A stretch of DNA of 64,000 nucleotides from Sphingomonas rubra (lineage in GTDB: Bacteria; Pseudomonadota; Alphaproteobacteria; Sphingomonadales; Sphingomonadaceae), in assembly GCF_900115745.1 (NCBI RefSeq), contig NZ_FOXP01000001.1, positions 124,001-188,000 on the forward strand, written 5' to 3'. Each line of letters starts with the position of its first letter. Position 1 is the stretch's first letter. The notes beneath the pieces are model-generated. The model did no database searches. It was not told the DNA's origin and saw nothing but the letters and a program-made list of their open reading frames with translations. Shown one piece after another: positions 1 to 9,608 of this stretch. Both the position numbers and the translations under genes were made by a program.

Positions 1-2
1 TT

Positions 3-53
3 GCGTTGCCGGGCCGATGCGGGCACAGCGATGGCATCAGGCAGGGGGAATGA
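3..53 (+). CDS. possible 3' end of an upstream gene (partial)
   Basis: The reading frame ending in TGA at 51-53 has third positions that are mostly G or C, as in real genes of this window, and its stop sits one base before the TTG start of the next gene. That tight spacing matches the gene-to-gene junctions seen throughout. Only 16 codons are visible and nothing about function can be said. Confidence 0.4.
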   Translation, partial: ALPGRCGHSDGIRQGE

Positions 54-578
54 TTGAACGAGGCGGTGACGACCGGCCCGGGGCACGCGATCGTGCTCGG
101 CGCCGAGGGGCGCGTGGGCGGGGCGTTCGCGCGGCGGCTGGCGCTGCATGGCTATCGCGTATCCCGCGATCCGCGGCGGCCGGAAGCGCTCGCCCGCGCG
201 ATGCCGGGCACGCTGCTGCTCGACTGCGCGTACCGCGACGGCGAGGCGGAGGAGCATGTGTGGCGGGTGGAGGCCCACCTCGCCTCGTGGCGCGATTATG
301 CGGGCATCTTCGTGCCGTCGTCATACTGGATCGAGGGCGACGGCGGCTATGCGCGCGCCAAGCGACGGGTGGAGCAGTTGGCGGCAAGCTACCGGGCGCT
401 CGGCGCCAACGTGGTGACCGATCGGATCGGTTATTTCCCCGGTGACGGGGTGGAGCCCGACGCCAACGAACCGATGATCGCGCACCTGGTCGACGGCGAT
501 ACGCTGTACGCGCGGGTCATGGCGCAGTTGACGTGCGGATTGCGGCGCGACGCGGCCGAGACGGTCGCGGTGGGCTGA
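54..578 (+). CDS. short Rossmann-fold NAD(P)-binding protein, SDR/epimerase-like
   Basis: The 174-residue product opens with a nucleotide-binding loop (VLGAEGRVGGAFARRL, about residues 14-29), the glycine-rich turn of Rossmann-fold dehydrogenases. Around residue 100 a Y-x-x-x-(K/R)-like motif (YARAKRRVEQ) follows the SSYW segment, reminiscent of the Ser-Tyr-Lys site of short-chain dehydrogenases, with Arg in place of Lys. It is shorter than a full epimerase (about 300 residues), so a small sugar- or NAD-binding relative is more likely. The TTG start was chosen because it follows the preceding stop directly. Substrate unknown. Confidence 0.6.
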   Translation: MNEAVTTGPGHAIVLGAEGRVGGAFARRLALHGYRVSRDPRRPEALARAMPGTLLLDCAYRDGEAEEHVWRVEAHLASWRDYAGIFVPSSYWIEGDGGYARAKRRVEQLAASYRALGANVVTDRIGYFPGDGVEPDANEPMIAHLVDGDTLYARVMAQLTCGLRRDAAETVAVG

Positions 579-602
579 CCCTGCCACGTGAGCACGGTTG
601 CG

Positions 603-1340
603 TCATGCCGCCCGGCGGGCGGCCTCCGCGAGAACGCGGTCCGCGAGATCGGGGCGGCAGATGACCAGATCGGGCAGCAGCGGGTCGGCGCAATTGTAGA
701 CGAGGGGACTACCGTCCAGCCGCGAGGCGTGGAGGCCGGCAGCCAGCGCCACGGCAGCGGGCGCGCAATTGTCCCACTCGTACTGTCCACCGTCGTGCAG
801 GTAGAGGTCGGCGCGGCCGTCGACCACCGCCATAGCCTTCGCGCCGGCCGAGCCCATGCCGATCACCTCGGCGCCAAGCGCGTCGGCGATTCGGTGGACC
901 ACGGCGGGGCAGCGCGTGCGGCTCGCCACCACGCGTAGCCGGCCTGGCGTGCGCGGAGGTGGGGGCGTGACCGTATCGGTAGACCAGACCCGTCCCCGCT
1001 CGGGCACGGCGACGGCGCCGATCGCGGGCCTGCCATCGAGCGCGAGGCCGATGTGCACCGCCCAGTCGTCGCGCCCGTCGGCATAGTCGCGGGTACCGTC
1101 GAGCGGATCGACGATCCAGGCGCGGCGTGCGCCGCAGCGGCGGCGATCGTCGACGCTCTCCTCCGAAAGGACGAAGTCGCCGGGGCGGGCGGCGGCGAGG
1201 CGGGCAAGGATCAGCGCGTTCGCCTCCCGGTCGCCGCGGTCGCCGAGCGCCTCGCCCGTTTCCCGCCCCTCGGCGCGGATCGCGAGGAGCAGCGCGCCCG
1301 CTTCCTCGGCGATCGCGGCGGCGAGCGCGTCGTCCGTCAC
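603..1340 (-). CDS. cysQ: 3'(2'),5'-bisphosphate nucleotidase CysQ
   Basis: CysQ hydrolyses 3'-phosphoadenosine 5'-phosphate, the by-product of PAPS use, to AMP and phosphate. The 245-residue protein has the metal-binding signatures of the inositol-monophosphatase superfamily: a Glu-Glu pair near residues 60-61 (LSEESVDD), DPLDGTRDY at about 78-86, and a WDN motif near residue 200. It is the last gene of a cysD-cysNC-cysQ operon, and its GTG start overlaps the cysNC stop (GTGA), so translational coupling is likely. The metal/Mg-phosphatase assignment is firm. PAP as substrate is inferred from the operon. Confidence 0.9.
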   Translation of the reverse strand: MTDDALAAAIAEEAGALLLAIRAEGRETGEALGDRGDREANALILARLAAARPGDFVLSEESVDDRRRCGARRAWIVDPLDGTRDYADGRDDWAVHIGLALDGRPAIGAVAVPERGRVWSTDTVTPPPPRTPGRLRVVASRTRCPAVVHRIADALGAEVIGMGSAGAKAMAVVDGRADLYLHDGGQYEWDNCAPAAVALAAGLHASRLDGSPLVYNCADPLLPDLVICRPDLADRVLAEAARRAA

Positions 1341-3394
1341 AGCTCGTGGCTCCAGACGCCAATGACGTGCTCGACGATGCGGCGCGCCGCGGCTTCGGCG
1401 ATCTCGGTGGTGGTGTCGATGTGCAGGTCGGGGCGGATCGGCGCCTCATAGGGGCTGGAGATGCCGGTGAACGAGGCGATCTCGCCGGCGCGCGCCTTGG
1501 CGTAGAGGCCCTTGGGATCACGCGCCTCGGCGACGGCGAGCGGCGTGTCGACGAATACCTCCACGAACTCGTTCGGCGGCAGCATGGCGCGCACCATGTC
1601 ACGTTCGGCGCGGAAGGGCGAGATAAAGGCGGTCAGGACGATGAGGCCGGCATCGGCCATCAGCCGCGCGACCTCGCCGACACGGCGGATGTTCTCCGTG
1701 CGGCCGGCGTCGGAAAAGTCGAGGTCGCGGTTGAGGCTGTGGCGGATGTTGTCGCCGTCGAGCAGGAAGGTATGGCGGCCGAGCGCGTGGAGTTCCCGCT
1801 CGACCAGGTTGGCGATGGTCGACTTGCCCGAGCCGGACAGGCCGGTGAACCACAGCACGCGCGGGCTCTGCCCCTTCTGCAGCGCATGCGCCTCGCGCGT
1901 CACGTCGTGCGACTGCCAGTGGATGTCGCCGCCGCGGCGTAGCGGATCGGCGATCATGCCGGCGGCGACGGTGGCGTTGGTCATCCGATCGATCAGGACG
2001 AAGCCGCCCAGCGCGCGGTCGTCGGCGTAGCGTTCGAAGACCAGGGGGCGGGCGGTGCGGAGCTCGACCGTGCCGATGTCGTTGAGGCGCAGCGTGTCGG
2101 CGGGGCGCTCCGTCTGGCTGTTGACGTCGACCACGTGGCGCGGGGCGGATACGGTCGCGACCGCCGTCTGCGTCCCCAGCTTCATCAGGTAGCCGCGGCC
2201 CGGGACCAACGTCGCCTCCGCCATCCACACCAGCGTGGCAGCGAAGGTGTCGGCAGCCTGGGGAGGCGCGGCGGCGGCGGCGATCACATCGCCGCGCGAG
2301 CAATCGACCTCGTCGGCGAGGAGCAGCGTGATCGACTCGCCGGCCATCGCGGTCGCGCGCTCGCCATCGGGCCCGAGGATGCGGGCGACGGCGGTGGTGC
2401 GGCCGGAAGGCACGACGCGGACGGGATCGCCCACCGCGATCGTGCCCGAGGCGACCAGTCCGGCGAAGCCGCGAAAGTCGAGATCGGGCCGGTTGACCCA
2501 TTGCACCGGCAGGCGGAAGGGCCGGTCGCGATCACGGTCCCCGTCCACCGACACCGTTTCCAAGTGGCCGAGCAGCGCCGGCCCCGTGTACCACGGCATC
2601 GCGGGCGACGGCTCGGCGACGTTCGCGCCGGTCAGCCCTGACAGCGGAATGGCGGTGAAGCGATCGATGCCGACCGTGTTCGCGAAGCTGCGGAAGTCGG
2701 CGACGATCGCGTCGAAGGTATTCCGGTCGTGCCCGATCAGGTCCATCTTGTTGACCGCCAGCACGACCTCGCGGATGCCGACGAGGTTCGCCAGGTAGGT
2801 GTGGCGCCGCGTCTGGCCGAGGATGCCCTTGCGCGCGTCGATCAGGATCACGGCGAGGTCGGCGGTCGAGGCGCCGGTGACCATGTTGCGGGTGTACTGC
2901 TCGTGCCCCGGCGTGTCGGCGACGATGAACTTGCGCGCCGGCGTCGCGAAGAAACGGTAGGCGACGTCGATGGTGATGCCCTGCTCGCGCTCGGCGGCGA
3001 GGCCGTCGACGAGGAGCGCGAAATCGAGCGCAGTCCCCTGCGTGCCCATGCGCGCCGAGTCGGCCTCCAGCGTTTCCAGCTGATCCTCGAAGATCGCGCG
3101 CGAATCGTAGAGGAGGCGGCCGATCAGCGTCGACTTGCCGTCGTCCACTGAGCCGCAGGTGATGAAGCGCAGCATCGACTTGGCCGCTTGCGCGCCGAGA
3201 TAGGCGTGGATGTCGGCGGCGACCAGCGCGTCTGGGCGGTAGGCGCGCGACTTCCCCTTCCCTTCCGGGGATGGATTGGGGGCGGGTACCGAACGCAGCG
3301 AGGCTCCAGCCGCTTCCGTAAAGCGCATCCCTGCGGGCTGCGCACCCACCCCTGGCCCCTCCCTGGAAGGGAGGGGAGTGTTGTTGGCAGCCAT
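1337..3394 (-). CDS. cysNC: bifunctional sulfate adenylyltransferase subunit 1 / adenylylsulfate kinase (CysN-CysC fusion)
   Basis: The fusion couples GTP hydrolysis to APS synthesis (CysN, with CysD) and then phosphorylates APS to PAPS (CysC). The 685-residue protein has an EF-Tu-like GTPase domain with GSVDDGKST at about 81-89, DTPGHEQY and NKMD, two beta-barrel domains, then an APS-kinase domain with P-loop GLSGSGKST near residue 516 and the DPKGLY/FTGI motifs. The first roughly 50 residues are unlike CysN: they translate a palindromic intergenic-type repeat ([11 protein letters not shown]... [11 protein letters not shown]) placed between the start codon and the usual YRPDAL start region. 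The ATG overlaps the cysD stop (ATGA). Confidence 0.95.
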   Translation of the reverse strand: MAANNTPLPSREGPGVGAQPAGMRFTEAAGASLRSVPAPNPSPEGKGKSRAYRPDALVAADIHAYLGAQAAKSMLRFITCGSVDDGKSTLIGRLLYDSRAIFEDQLETLEADSARMGTQGTALDFALLVDGLAAEREQGITIDVAYRFFATPARKFIVADTPGHEQYTRNMVTGASTADLAVILIDARKGILGQTRRHTYLANLVGIREVVLAVNKMDLIGHDRNTFDAIVADFRSFANTVGIDRFTAIPLSGLTGANVAEPSPAMPWYTGPALLGHLETVSVDGDRDRDRPFRLPVQWVNRPDLDFRGFAGLVASGTIAVGDPVRVVPSGRTTAVARILGPDGERATAMAGESITLLLADEVDCSRGDVIAAAAAPPQAADTFAATLVWMAEATLVPGRGYLMKLGTQTAVATVSAPRHVVDVNSQTERPADTLRLNDIGTVELRTARPLVFERYADDRALGGFVLIDRMTNATVAAGMIADPLRRGGDIHWQSHDVTREAHALQKGQSPRVLWFTGLSGSGKSTIANLVERELHALGRHTFLLDGDNIRHSLNRDLDFSDAGRTENIRRVGEVARLMADAGLIVLTAFISPFRAERDMVRAMLPPNEFVEVFVDTPLAVAEARDPKGLYAKARAGEIASFTGISSPYEAPIRPDLHIDTTTEIAEAAARRIVEHVIGVWSHEL
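3252..3383. repeat. palindromic repeat inserted in the 5' coding end of cysNC
   Basis: Arms of the form CCCTTCCCTTCCGGGGATGG (left) and CCCCTCCCTGGAAGGGAGGG (right) bracket about 90 bases containing a fragment near 3284-3330. The arms are mutually inverted and resemble GC-rich elements found between genes elsewhere in this window. Here the element lies inside the open reading frame and keeps it open, adding about 45 residues before the conserved CysN sequence. Confidence 0.7.
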
Positions 3395-4293
3395 CAGAAA
3401 TACCCCTCGCGCTTCTTCTTCTCCATGCTGGCGGCCTGGTCGTGGTCGATGGCGCGGCCCTGGCGTTCGGAGGTGGTGGCGAGCAGCATTTCCTGGATCA
3501 CTGCGGGCAAGGTCGTCGCCTCGCTCTCGACCGCACCCGTCAGCGGATAGCAGCCGAGCGTGCGGAAGCGGATCGAGCGCTCGACCACCTGCTCACCCGG
3601 CCGCAGCCGGAACCGGTCGTCGTCGACCATCAGCAGCATATCGTCGCGCTCCACCGTGGGACGGGGAGCGGCGAGGTAGAGGGGAACGACCTCGATCCCC
3701 TCCGCCAGGATGTACTGCCAGATGTCGAGCTCGGTCCAGTTGGACAGCGGAAAGACGCGCATGCTCTCGCCGCGGTCAAGGCGCATGTTGTAGAGGCGCC
3801 AGAGTTCGGGGCGCTGCGCCTTGGGGTCCCAGCCGTGGGTGGCGGAGCGGAAGGAGACGATGCGCTCCTTGGCGCGGCTCTTCTCCTCGTCGCGGCGAGC
3901 GCCGCCGAACGCTGCGTCGAAACAGCCGGCGGCGAGTGCCTGTTTCAACCCTTCCGTCTTCCACAGGTCGGTGTGGCGGCTGCCATGGTCGAAGGGGTTG
4001 ATGCCGAGTTGCTCGGCCTCCGGGTTGCGGTGGACGATCAGGCGCATGCCGGCCGCCGCGGCCGCACGATCGCGCAACTCGTACATCGCGCGGAACTTCC
4101 AGGTCGTGTCGACGTGGAGGAGCGGGAAGGGCGGGCGCGCGGGCGCGAACGCCTTCGCCGCCAGGTGGAGCATGACCGCGGAATCCTTGCCGACCGAGTA
4201 GAGCATCACCGGGCGTTCCGCCTCGGCGACGACCTCGCGCAGGATGTGGATGCTCTCGGCCTCCAGGCGTTGCAGGTGGGTCAGCGTCGTCAT
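3394..4293 (-). CDS. cysD: sulfate adenylyltransferase subunit 2 (CysD)
   Basis: CysD transfers AMP from ATP to sulfate, forming APS, together with the GTPase CysN. The 299-residue protein has the PP-loop [10 protein letters not shown] near residues 33-42, the HxDTTWKF segment and the usual C-terminal REGYF ending of CysD. Length matches the family (about 300). It is the first gene of the cysD-cysNC-cysQ set. A 75-codon gene ends 50 bases upstream, so cysD probably has its own promoter or is cotranscribed with it. Confidence 0.96.
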   Translation of the reverse strand: MTTLTHLQRLEAESIHILREVVAEAERPVMLYSVGKDSAVMLHLAAKAFAPARPPFPLLHVDTTWKFRAMYELRDRAAAAAGMRLIVHRNPEAEQLGINPFDHGSRHTDLWKTEGLKQALAAGCFDAAFGGARRDEEKSRAKERIVSFRSATHGWDPKAQRPELWRLYNMRLDRGESMRVFPLSNWTELDIWQYILAEGIEVVPLYLAAPRPTVERDDMLLMVDDDRFRLRPGEQVVERSIRFRTLGCYPLTGAVESEATTLPAVIQEMLLATTSERQGRAIDHDQAASMEKKKREGYF

Positions 4294-4343
4294 GGGCGGC
4301 CGGGATAGAGCCGGCGCGGGACCGACGCCGCACAGTTATCCTG

Positions 4344-4571
4344 TCAACCGTGAAAGTCGGCGCGCTCGCGCTCCAGTGAATCGAGGATGCGCGCGCCGGC
4401 CATGAACACCGCGACGGGGCAACAGGCGAACAGCAGGTAGCCGCCGGTGCCGGGATATTGTTCCAGATAGTTGACGCCGCGTTCCGCCGCCCCGGTAGCA
4501 AGGCCGTAGATGATAAGGAACGCCTCGAACTTGGTCTTGATGACGAACAGGCGGCCAATCTTGCGGAGCAT
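4344..4571 (-). CDS. small membrane protein of unknown function (75 aa)
   Basis: I do not recognise a named family. The protein has two hydrophobic stretches, about residues 16-30 and 42-62 (LLFACCPVAVFMAGARIL), suggesting a small inner-membrane protein with two passes. It sits between astB and cysD on the same strand, with about 90 non-coding bases on its upstream side that contain several GTTAA-type words. Codon use is typical of the region, which supports it being a gene. Confidence 0.7.
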   Translation of the reverse strand: MLRKIGRLFVIKTKFEAFLIIYGLATGAAERGVNYLEQYPGTGGYLLFACCPVAVFMAGARILDSLERERADFHG

Positions 4572-4661
4572 ACCCGAGAGTTAAGCAAGCTCCGCGCCAA
4601 TGGTGGTTTTGCGCGCTCGGCGGGTTAACGCACGTGGTTACCTGTCAATTAACCCGACAGA

Positions 4662-5903
4662 TCATGCCAGCTCGTCGAGGTCGAGCGCGTTCAGCAGCGC
4701 GGCCCGCGCGGACGCGATGCGGGTGAGGAGCGCAGGGTCGCCGATCGCGTCGGGGTCGATCGTGTCGGGCCAGTGACGCTCGACGATGGCGGAGAGGCGA
4801 TCGAGCTTGGCGGCGTCGACCAGGAAGCGCGGGTCCACCGTGGCGGGGTCGCAGACGACGCGCAGGCGCAGGCAGGCGGGGCCGCCGCCATTGGCCATCG
4901 ACTCGCGCACGTCGACCACGCGCACGCGGCGGATCGCGCCGTTGCCGCCGCGGTGGCGTTCGAGCCAGGACCAGGTGGAAGCCGTGGTGCGCGTCTCCTC
5001 CGGCGCGATCAGCGTGGGGCCGTCTTCGGTGGAGACGAGCTGCGCGTTGAACAGGTAGGAGGCGATGGCGTCCTCCAGCGGCACCTCGGCGGCGGGGACC
5101 TCGACGATCTCGACGTGCGGGAGCAGGCGGCGAAGGTCGTCGTGGAAGCGCGCCGGATCGGCGAAGGCGTGCTCGTGCGCGAACAGCACGGGGCCGTCGG
5201 CGACCGCGACGACGTCGTTGTGGAAGGCGCCGGCGGCGATCGCGCGCTCCGACTGTTCGACGAAGAGGGTGCGGGCGGGATCGAGACGGTGGGCGCGGGC
5301 GATGGCGGCGCACGCCTCGCGGTGCTGACGTGCCGGAAAGCGGCCGCCGGCCCGGCCGTAGACGAAAACCTCGACGCCGGGCGCGCCGTGATCGGCGCAC
5401 AGGCGCATATGGTTGGCCGCGCCCTCGTCGCCGAACGGGGCCGGGACAGGCGCGTGGATGGCGAAGGCGGGGTGGGCGAAGGCGAGGCGCAGCTGCGCCA
5501 GCGTGTGCGGCCACTCGTGGCTGCGATGCGGCATGGTCACCAGATTGGCGACGGTCAGGTGGCAGCGACCGTCGCGCGTGTCCGGCGCGGGTGAGACGGT
5601 GGCCGCGTTGGCGGCCCACATCGGCGAGGCGGACAGCGCCTGCGCCTGGAGATGGCGGTCGGCCCCGGTATAATCGGTGGATAAGGTGCGCAACCAGCCA
5701 TGGTCGGGGCGGGGGTGGGGCAGGAGGATGCCCTGCACCAGCCCCAGCGCGAGGTTCGCGCGCATCTTGTCGATGCCCTGCAGCGCGGCGGCGCGCGGCC
5801 GCGAGGAATGGCCGGCATTGCGCGTCGCGGCGAGGTTGCCCGGCGACAAGCCGGCATAGTTATGGCTGGCGCCGATCAACCCGTCGAAGTTGATCTCCCG
5901 CAT
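4662..5903 (-). CDS. astB: N-succinylarginine dihydrolase (AstB)
   Basis: AstB converts N2-succinylarginine to succinylornithine, releasing two ammonia and CO2, the second step of the arginine succinyltransferase pathway. The 413-residue protein carries the family N-terminus (NFDGLIGASHNYAGLSPGN) and the NGGGPACLRLRV block that holds the catalytic cysteine. Its ATG overlaps the astA stop (ATGA), so the two are coupled in an M20 peptidase-astA-astB operon. Family length (about 440) and motifs leave little doubt. Confidence 0.96.
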   Translation of the reverse strand: MREINFDGLIGASHNYAGLSPGNLAATRNAGHSSRPRAAALQGIDKMRANLALGLVQGILLPHPRPDHGWLRTLSTDYTGADRHLQAQALSASPMWAANAATVSPAPDTRDGRCHLTVANLVTMPHRSHEWPHTLAQLRLAFAHPAFAIHAPVPAPFGDEGAANHMRLCADHGAPGVEVFVYGRAGGRFPARQHREACAAIARAHRLDPARTLFVEQSERAIAAGAFHNDVVAVADGPVLFAHEHAFADPARFHDDLRRLLPHVEIVEVPAAEVPLEDAIASYLFNAQLVSTEDGPTLIAPEETRTTASTWSWLERHRGGNGAIRRVRVVDVRESMANGGGPACLRLRVVCDPATVDPRFLVDAAKLDRLSAIVERHWPDTIDPDAIGDPALLTRIASARAALLNALDLDELA

Positions 5904-6925
5904 CAGTTGCGGCCGACATGGATGACGCGATCGTCCTCGCCGATGCCCAGCGCGGCGGCGGCCGGCGCGGACAGCACGATGCCGTCGCCGTCGCCGACTG
6001 GGCGGACCTTGGCCATCGTGCAGCGGAAATCGGCGAGCGTGCCGGTGGCGACCAGCGCGTCGCCGCCGCCGTCGCGATCGACCGCGACCACGCGGGCCGT
6101 GCGCGCGTCGCGGATCGAGCGGACCTTGTCGATCCGCGCGGTCATGGTCGGGCCACCGTCGAAGATGTCGAGATAGCCTTCGTAGGAGAAGCCCTCATTC
6201 TCCAGCATGCGCATCGCGGCGCGGCCGGAAGGATGGGGCATGCCGATCGCGGCGCGCGCGCTCTCCGACAACATGGCGGTGTAGATGGGATGTTTGGGCA
6301 TCAGGTCGGCGATGAACTGGTGGCCGTTGACCGCGTTGAAGCGATCGGCATCTTGAAAGTTCATGCCGAAGAAGCGGCCTGCTAGCCCATCCCAGAAGGG
6401 CGAGCCCCCTGCCTCGTCGATGATGCCGCGCAACTCGGCGAGGATACGATCGCCGAAACGGGCGCGGTGCGCGGCGATGAACAGGTAGCGGGCACGGGCG
6501 AGCAGCAGGCCGAGACCGCCGGCCCGCTCGCCGGGATGGAGGAACAGGCCACCCACCTCCGACGAGCCCTCCAGGTCGGTGGTGAGCGACAGCATCTCGG
6601 CACGAAAGGTGCGGTCGAGTTCGCGGCTGTGCTGTGCCAGCGTGCCGAGACGGTAACTGTAGAAAGGATGGCGGCGGCCGACCTCGGTGAAGATCTGGCA
6701 GGTGCCGCGGACCTCGCCGGTGTCGACATTCTCCAGGATCAGGACGAACAGTTCGTCTTCGACCGGACCGTCTGCCCGCGCGAAGGCGGCGTGGCTGCGT
6801 TCCAGCTTGGCGGCGAGCGCGGGGCGATCGGGGGGCAGGTTGGTGAAGCCGCCGCCGGTCAGCTTCGCCATCTCGTACAAATGCTTGAGATCGTCGTCGA
6901 CGGCGGCGCGGACGCGGAAGTTCAT
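5903..6925 (-). CDS. astA: arginine N-succinyltransferase (AstA)
   Basis: AstA succinylates the alpha-amino group of arginine with succinyl-CoA, the entry step of AST catabolism. The ATG at 6925 gives 340 residues, the usual size, beginning MNFRVRAAVDDDL; the longer upstream reading frame is a shadow of the neighbouring gene. Diagnostic segments are GSSEVGGLFLHP (acyl-CoA region of this GNAT-like family), GSPFWDGLAGRFFGM and the DIFDGGPT segment. Start and stop both overlap neighbours (ATGA), so it is the middle gene of the operon. Confidence 0.95.
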   Translation of the reverse strand: MNFRVRAAVDDDLKHLYEMAKLTGGGFTNLPPDRPALAAKLERSHAAFARADGPVEDELFVLILENVDTGEVRGTCQIFTEVGRRHPFYSYRLGTLAQHSRELDRTFRAEMLSLTTDLEGSSEVGGLFLHPGERAGGLGLLLARARYLFIAAHRARFGDRILAELRGIIDEAGGSPFWDGLAGRFFGMNFQDADRFNAVNGHQFIADLMPKHPIYTAMLSESARAAIGMPHPSGRAAMRMLENEGFSYEGYLDIFDGGPTMTARIDKVRSIRDARTARVVAVDRDGGGDALVATGTLADFRCTMAKVRPVGDGDGIVLSAPAAAALGIGEDDRVIHVGRN

Positions 6926-8124
6926 GCGGGCGTTCCCAGGCGGAGGATGGAAAGGGCGGAGAGCGCCGCGCGCTCGACCAGGCTGTCGGTGAAGAAATAT
7001 TCGTCGGACGAGTGGATGGCGCCGCCACGCACGCCCATGGTGTCGACCACGGGGACGCCCGCGGCGGCGACGTTGTTGCCGTCGCAGACGCCGCCGGTGT
7101 CGCGCCGCCCGATGACGAGGCCGAGATCGGCCCCGGCGTCGGCGACGAGCGCGAAGAGGCGCTCGGCGGCCGCGTCGACCGGCTTGGGTGGCCGGTTGAA
7201 GAGGCCGTGGACCTCCACCGCGACGTCGTGATCGCGGGCGACCGTGTCGGCGATCTCGCGGAGCAGCGCGCCCGCGGCCTCGATCGCGGCGGCGTCGCGC
7301 GGGCGGAAGTTGACGCGGAGCACGGCATGGTCGGGGACGACGTTGTTGGGGCCGCCGCCGTCGATCCGCGCAGGGTTGACCGCGAGGGTCGGGGCGCGCG
7401 CCGCCGCCAGCCGCACGGCGAGGTCGGCGGCGGCGACCAGCGCGTTGCGACCGTCTTCCGGATTGCGGCCGGCATGCGCGCTGCGACCGCGCACTACCAC
7501 TGAGAAATTGCCGGTGCCGCCGCGCGCGCCGGCCAGCGTGCCGTCCGGCAGCGCGGGTTCGTAGCCGAAGGCGGCGTGCTTGCCGCGTGCCACCTCGCCG
7601 ATCAGCGCCGCGGAGGAGAGCGAGCCGGTCTCCTCGTCCGAATTGACGAGAACGTCGTAGCCGATGGCGTCGATGACGCCCCCCGCCTCCAACGCCGACA
7701 GCGCGGCGAGCATCACGGCCAGTCCGCCCTTCATGTCGGTCACGCCCGGCCCGACCAGCGCGCCGTCGTCCCTGGTCGTGAGCGACTGGAACGGGTGGTC
7801 GACGCCGTACACGGTGTCCATGTGGCCGAAGAACAGCAGGCGCCGCGTCGCACCCGGCCGGACGGAGAGATGGAGGTGGTCGCCGTGGCCGATCGCCTCG
7901 ACCCGGCCGTCGACGGCCACGGTGTCGACCGGGGCGGCGGGCACCAGGCGCACGCTGCCGGGCAGGGCGGCGGCGGCGTCGGCGAGCAGCCCGGCCATGG
8001 TCGCGTTGCCGGCGAGGTTGCGCGTGCCGCTGTTGATTGCGGCCCATTCCTTCGTCCGCGCGAGCATCGACGCGCCGTCGAGCCGCGCGAGCGTGTCCCG
8101 CTCCGTGGTGGTCAGCCTCTCCAT
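6922..8124 (-). CDS. M20-family metallopeptidase/deacylase
   Basis: A zinc-dependent amidohydrolase of the M20/ArgE/CPG2 type. Metal ligands are visible in order: GHMDTV (His, Asp), GVTDMKGG (bridging Asp), NSDEETGS (catalytic and metal Glu), and the C-terminal IHSSDEYF (His). The ATG at 8124 gives 400 residues, normal for the family; an extended frame upstream runs into the neighbouring gene and was rejected. Coupling to astA suggests it removes an acyl group from an AST-pathway intermediate such as succinylglutamate. That role is inference; glutamate carboxypeptidase activity is the alternative. Confidence 0.88.
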   Translation of the reverse strand: MERLTTTERDTLARLDGASMLARTKEWAAINSGTRNLAGNATMAGLLADAAAALPGSVRLVPAAPVDTVAVDGRVEAIGHGDHLHLSVRPGATRRLLFFGHMDTVYGVDHPFQSLTTRDDGALVGPGVTDMKGGLAVMLAALSALEAGGVIDAIGYDVLVNSDEETGSLSSAALIGEVARGKHAAFGYEPALPDGTLAGARGGTGNFSVVVRGRSAHAGRNPEDGRNALVAAADLAVRLAAARAPTLAVNPARIDGGGPNNVVPDHAVLRVNFRPRDAAAIEAAGALLREIADTVARDHDVAVEVHGLFNRPPKPVDAAAERLFALVADAGADLGLVIGRRDTGGVCDGNNVAAAGVPVVDTMGVRGGAIHSSDEYFFTDSLVERAALSALSILRLGTPA

Positions 8125-8164
8125 GGGGCGCCGTCTAGCGCCGGTGTGCGCCGCTGGCGAGCCT

Positions 8165-9082
8165 TCAGAACGCGTAGACCAGCGATGCGCGCGTGGTGGT
8201 GTCGGTGGTGCGGCGGCCGGCCGGCGGCATGCTCTCATACTGCACGTAGTAGGAGAGTTGGGCAGAGAGCGGTCCCAGCAGCTTGGCGTTGACCCCGGTG
8301 GTGGAGGCGAGGGTGGAGTTGAACCGTTGGGCGATCGCGATCGTGTTCTGCGTCAGCGACAGGCCGGGCAGCAGCCGCCAGCGGAAGTCGACCGACGCAC
8401 GCCCGGTGAAACTCGACTGCTCGCTTTCGTCGGTGAAGGCGGTGTAGCGGTAGCCGGGCCCGAGTTCGAGATCGAGCTGCACCGCCGGGCTCTTGATCGC
8501 GCTGTAGCCGAGCCCCGAGGAGACGGCGAGACGGTCGTCATAGCCGAGGAAGCGATCGCTCTCGTACGAGGTCTGACCGTAGACGTAGGCGCGATCATCG
8601 AACTTGTAGTTGGGTTCGTACGATAGGAGATAGTGCTCGCGCGTGGTGGTGCCGAGGCTCTCCTGATAATCCGCCTGGGCGCGGAACTTGTGGCGCCACT
8701 GCAATCCCTCGCGTGTCGCGTCCAGGATAGCGCTGCCGCCGGCGATCTCCGAATTGCCGGTGGAGACGAACCCGCCCAGTTCGGCACGACCGCGCCACAG
8801 GTTGAAGATGCCGGCTTGCCGGATCACCGCCTCGCGCTGGGCGGCGCGGTCGGCACGCCATTTCTCGGCGATGGCGAGGACGGCGTCGCCGCTGAACGGA
8901 TCGGCGGCGCGCGCGTAGCGGACGATGGTCGACACGTCGCCGTCGTTGCCGGACTCGATGGCAGCGTCGAGCATCGCCCGGATATTCTCCGGGATCATCG
9001 CGCCCGCGTCCGACTGTTGCGGCGGGGCGGGCGCGGCGGCCGTTCCGTTGGCGACGGCGAGGAGCAGCAAGGGGGCGATCAC
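8165..9082 (-). CDS. DUF481 outer-membrane beta-barrel protein
   Basis: Residues after about 110 alternate hydrophobic and polar positions in repeated strands (WRGRAELGGFVSTGNSE, YRYTAFTDE, SLVYAF) and the chain ends in Phe, as outer-membrane barrels do. This matches the DUF481 / salt-induced outer membrane protein family (YdiY-like). The GTG at 9082 gives 305 residues opening with a signal peptide (IAPLLLLAVANGTAAA); the longer frame upstream overlaps rppH and lacks a signal. The function of the family is poorly defined. Confidence 0.85.
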   Translation of the reverse strand: MIAPLLLLAVANGTAAAPAPPQQSDAGAMIPENIRAMLDAAIESGNDGDVSTIVRYARAADPFSGDAVLAIAEKWRADRAAQREAVIRQAGIFNLWRGRAELGGFVSTGNSEIAGGSAILDATREGLQWRHKFRAQADYQESLGTTTREHYLLSYEPNYKFDDRAYVYGQTSYESDRFLGYDDRLAVSSGLGYSAIKSPAVQLDLELGPGYRYTAFTDESEQSSFTGRASVDFRWRLLPGLSLTQNTIAIAQRFNSTLASTTGVNAKLLGPLSAQLSYYVQYESMPPAGRRTTDTTTRASLVYAF

Positions 9083-9122
9083 ACGTGGATGCCTAGCGGT
9101 GGGTCGCCCGGGCGCAAACCGG

Positions 9123-9608
9123 TCAGCGGGACGGACTTGCGCCGAGATGTGGCCGAAGCGCGGCGAGCACATCCTGGTACAAGGCGCGCTTGAACGGCAC
9201 AATCAGGCGCGGCAGATCGTCCGGATCGATCCAGCGCCAGGCACGGAACTCTGGATGCTTGGTGGCGATGTTCACGTCGGGGTCTTGCCCCAAGAAGCGG
9301 AACAGGAACCAGCGCTGCGTCTGGCCGCGCCACTTGCCCTTCCATACTTTGCCGATCAGCTCGGGCGGCAGGTCGTAGGTGAAGTCGCGATCGGGCGCCG
9401 CGAGCAGTTCGACATGCTCGGGCGCGATGCCGGTCTCCTCGCCCAGCTCGCGGACGGCGGCGGTGAGCGCGTCCTCACCGGGATCGATCCCGCCCTGCGG
9501 CATCTGCCACGCCTCCAGCGTGGTATCGAGGCGCTGGCCGACGAACACGTGCCCGTCGCGGTTGACGAGCATCACGCCCGCGCAAGGACGATAGGGAAGC
9601 GCGCTCAT
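9123..9608 (-). CDS. rppH: RNA pyrophosphohydrolase (Nudix)
   Basis: RppH removes pyrophosphate from the 5' triphosphate end of mRNA, starting 5'-dependent decay. The 161-residue protein contains a complete Nudix box, GGIDPGEDALTAAVRELGEE, preceded by WQMPQ, and the RppH-type WFLFRFLG and EFRAWRW segments. The ATG at 9608 overlaps the stop of the upstream esterase gene (ATGA). Length and motifs fit the alphaproteobacterial RppH/IalA group; Ap4A hydrolysis is a known side activity of that group. Confidence 0.93.
   Translation of the reverse strand: MSALPYRPCAGVMLVNRDGHVFVGQRLDTTLEAWQMPQGGIDPGEDALTAAVRELGEETGIAPEHVELLAAPDRDFTYDLPPELIGKVWKGKWRGQTQRWFLFRFLGQDPDVNIATKHPEFRAWRWIDPDDLPRLIVPFKRALYQDVLAALRPHLGASPSR

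Noticed and set aside
4620..4661. TTAA-type words upstream of the 75-aa gene, considered as a CtrA box
   Set aside because: The best alignment, TTAATTGACAGGTAACC, has a mismatch in the second half-site; not strong enough.
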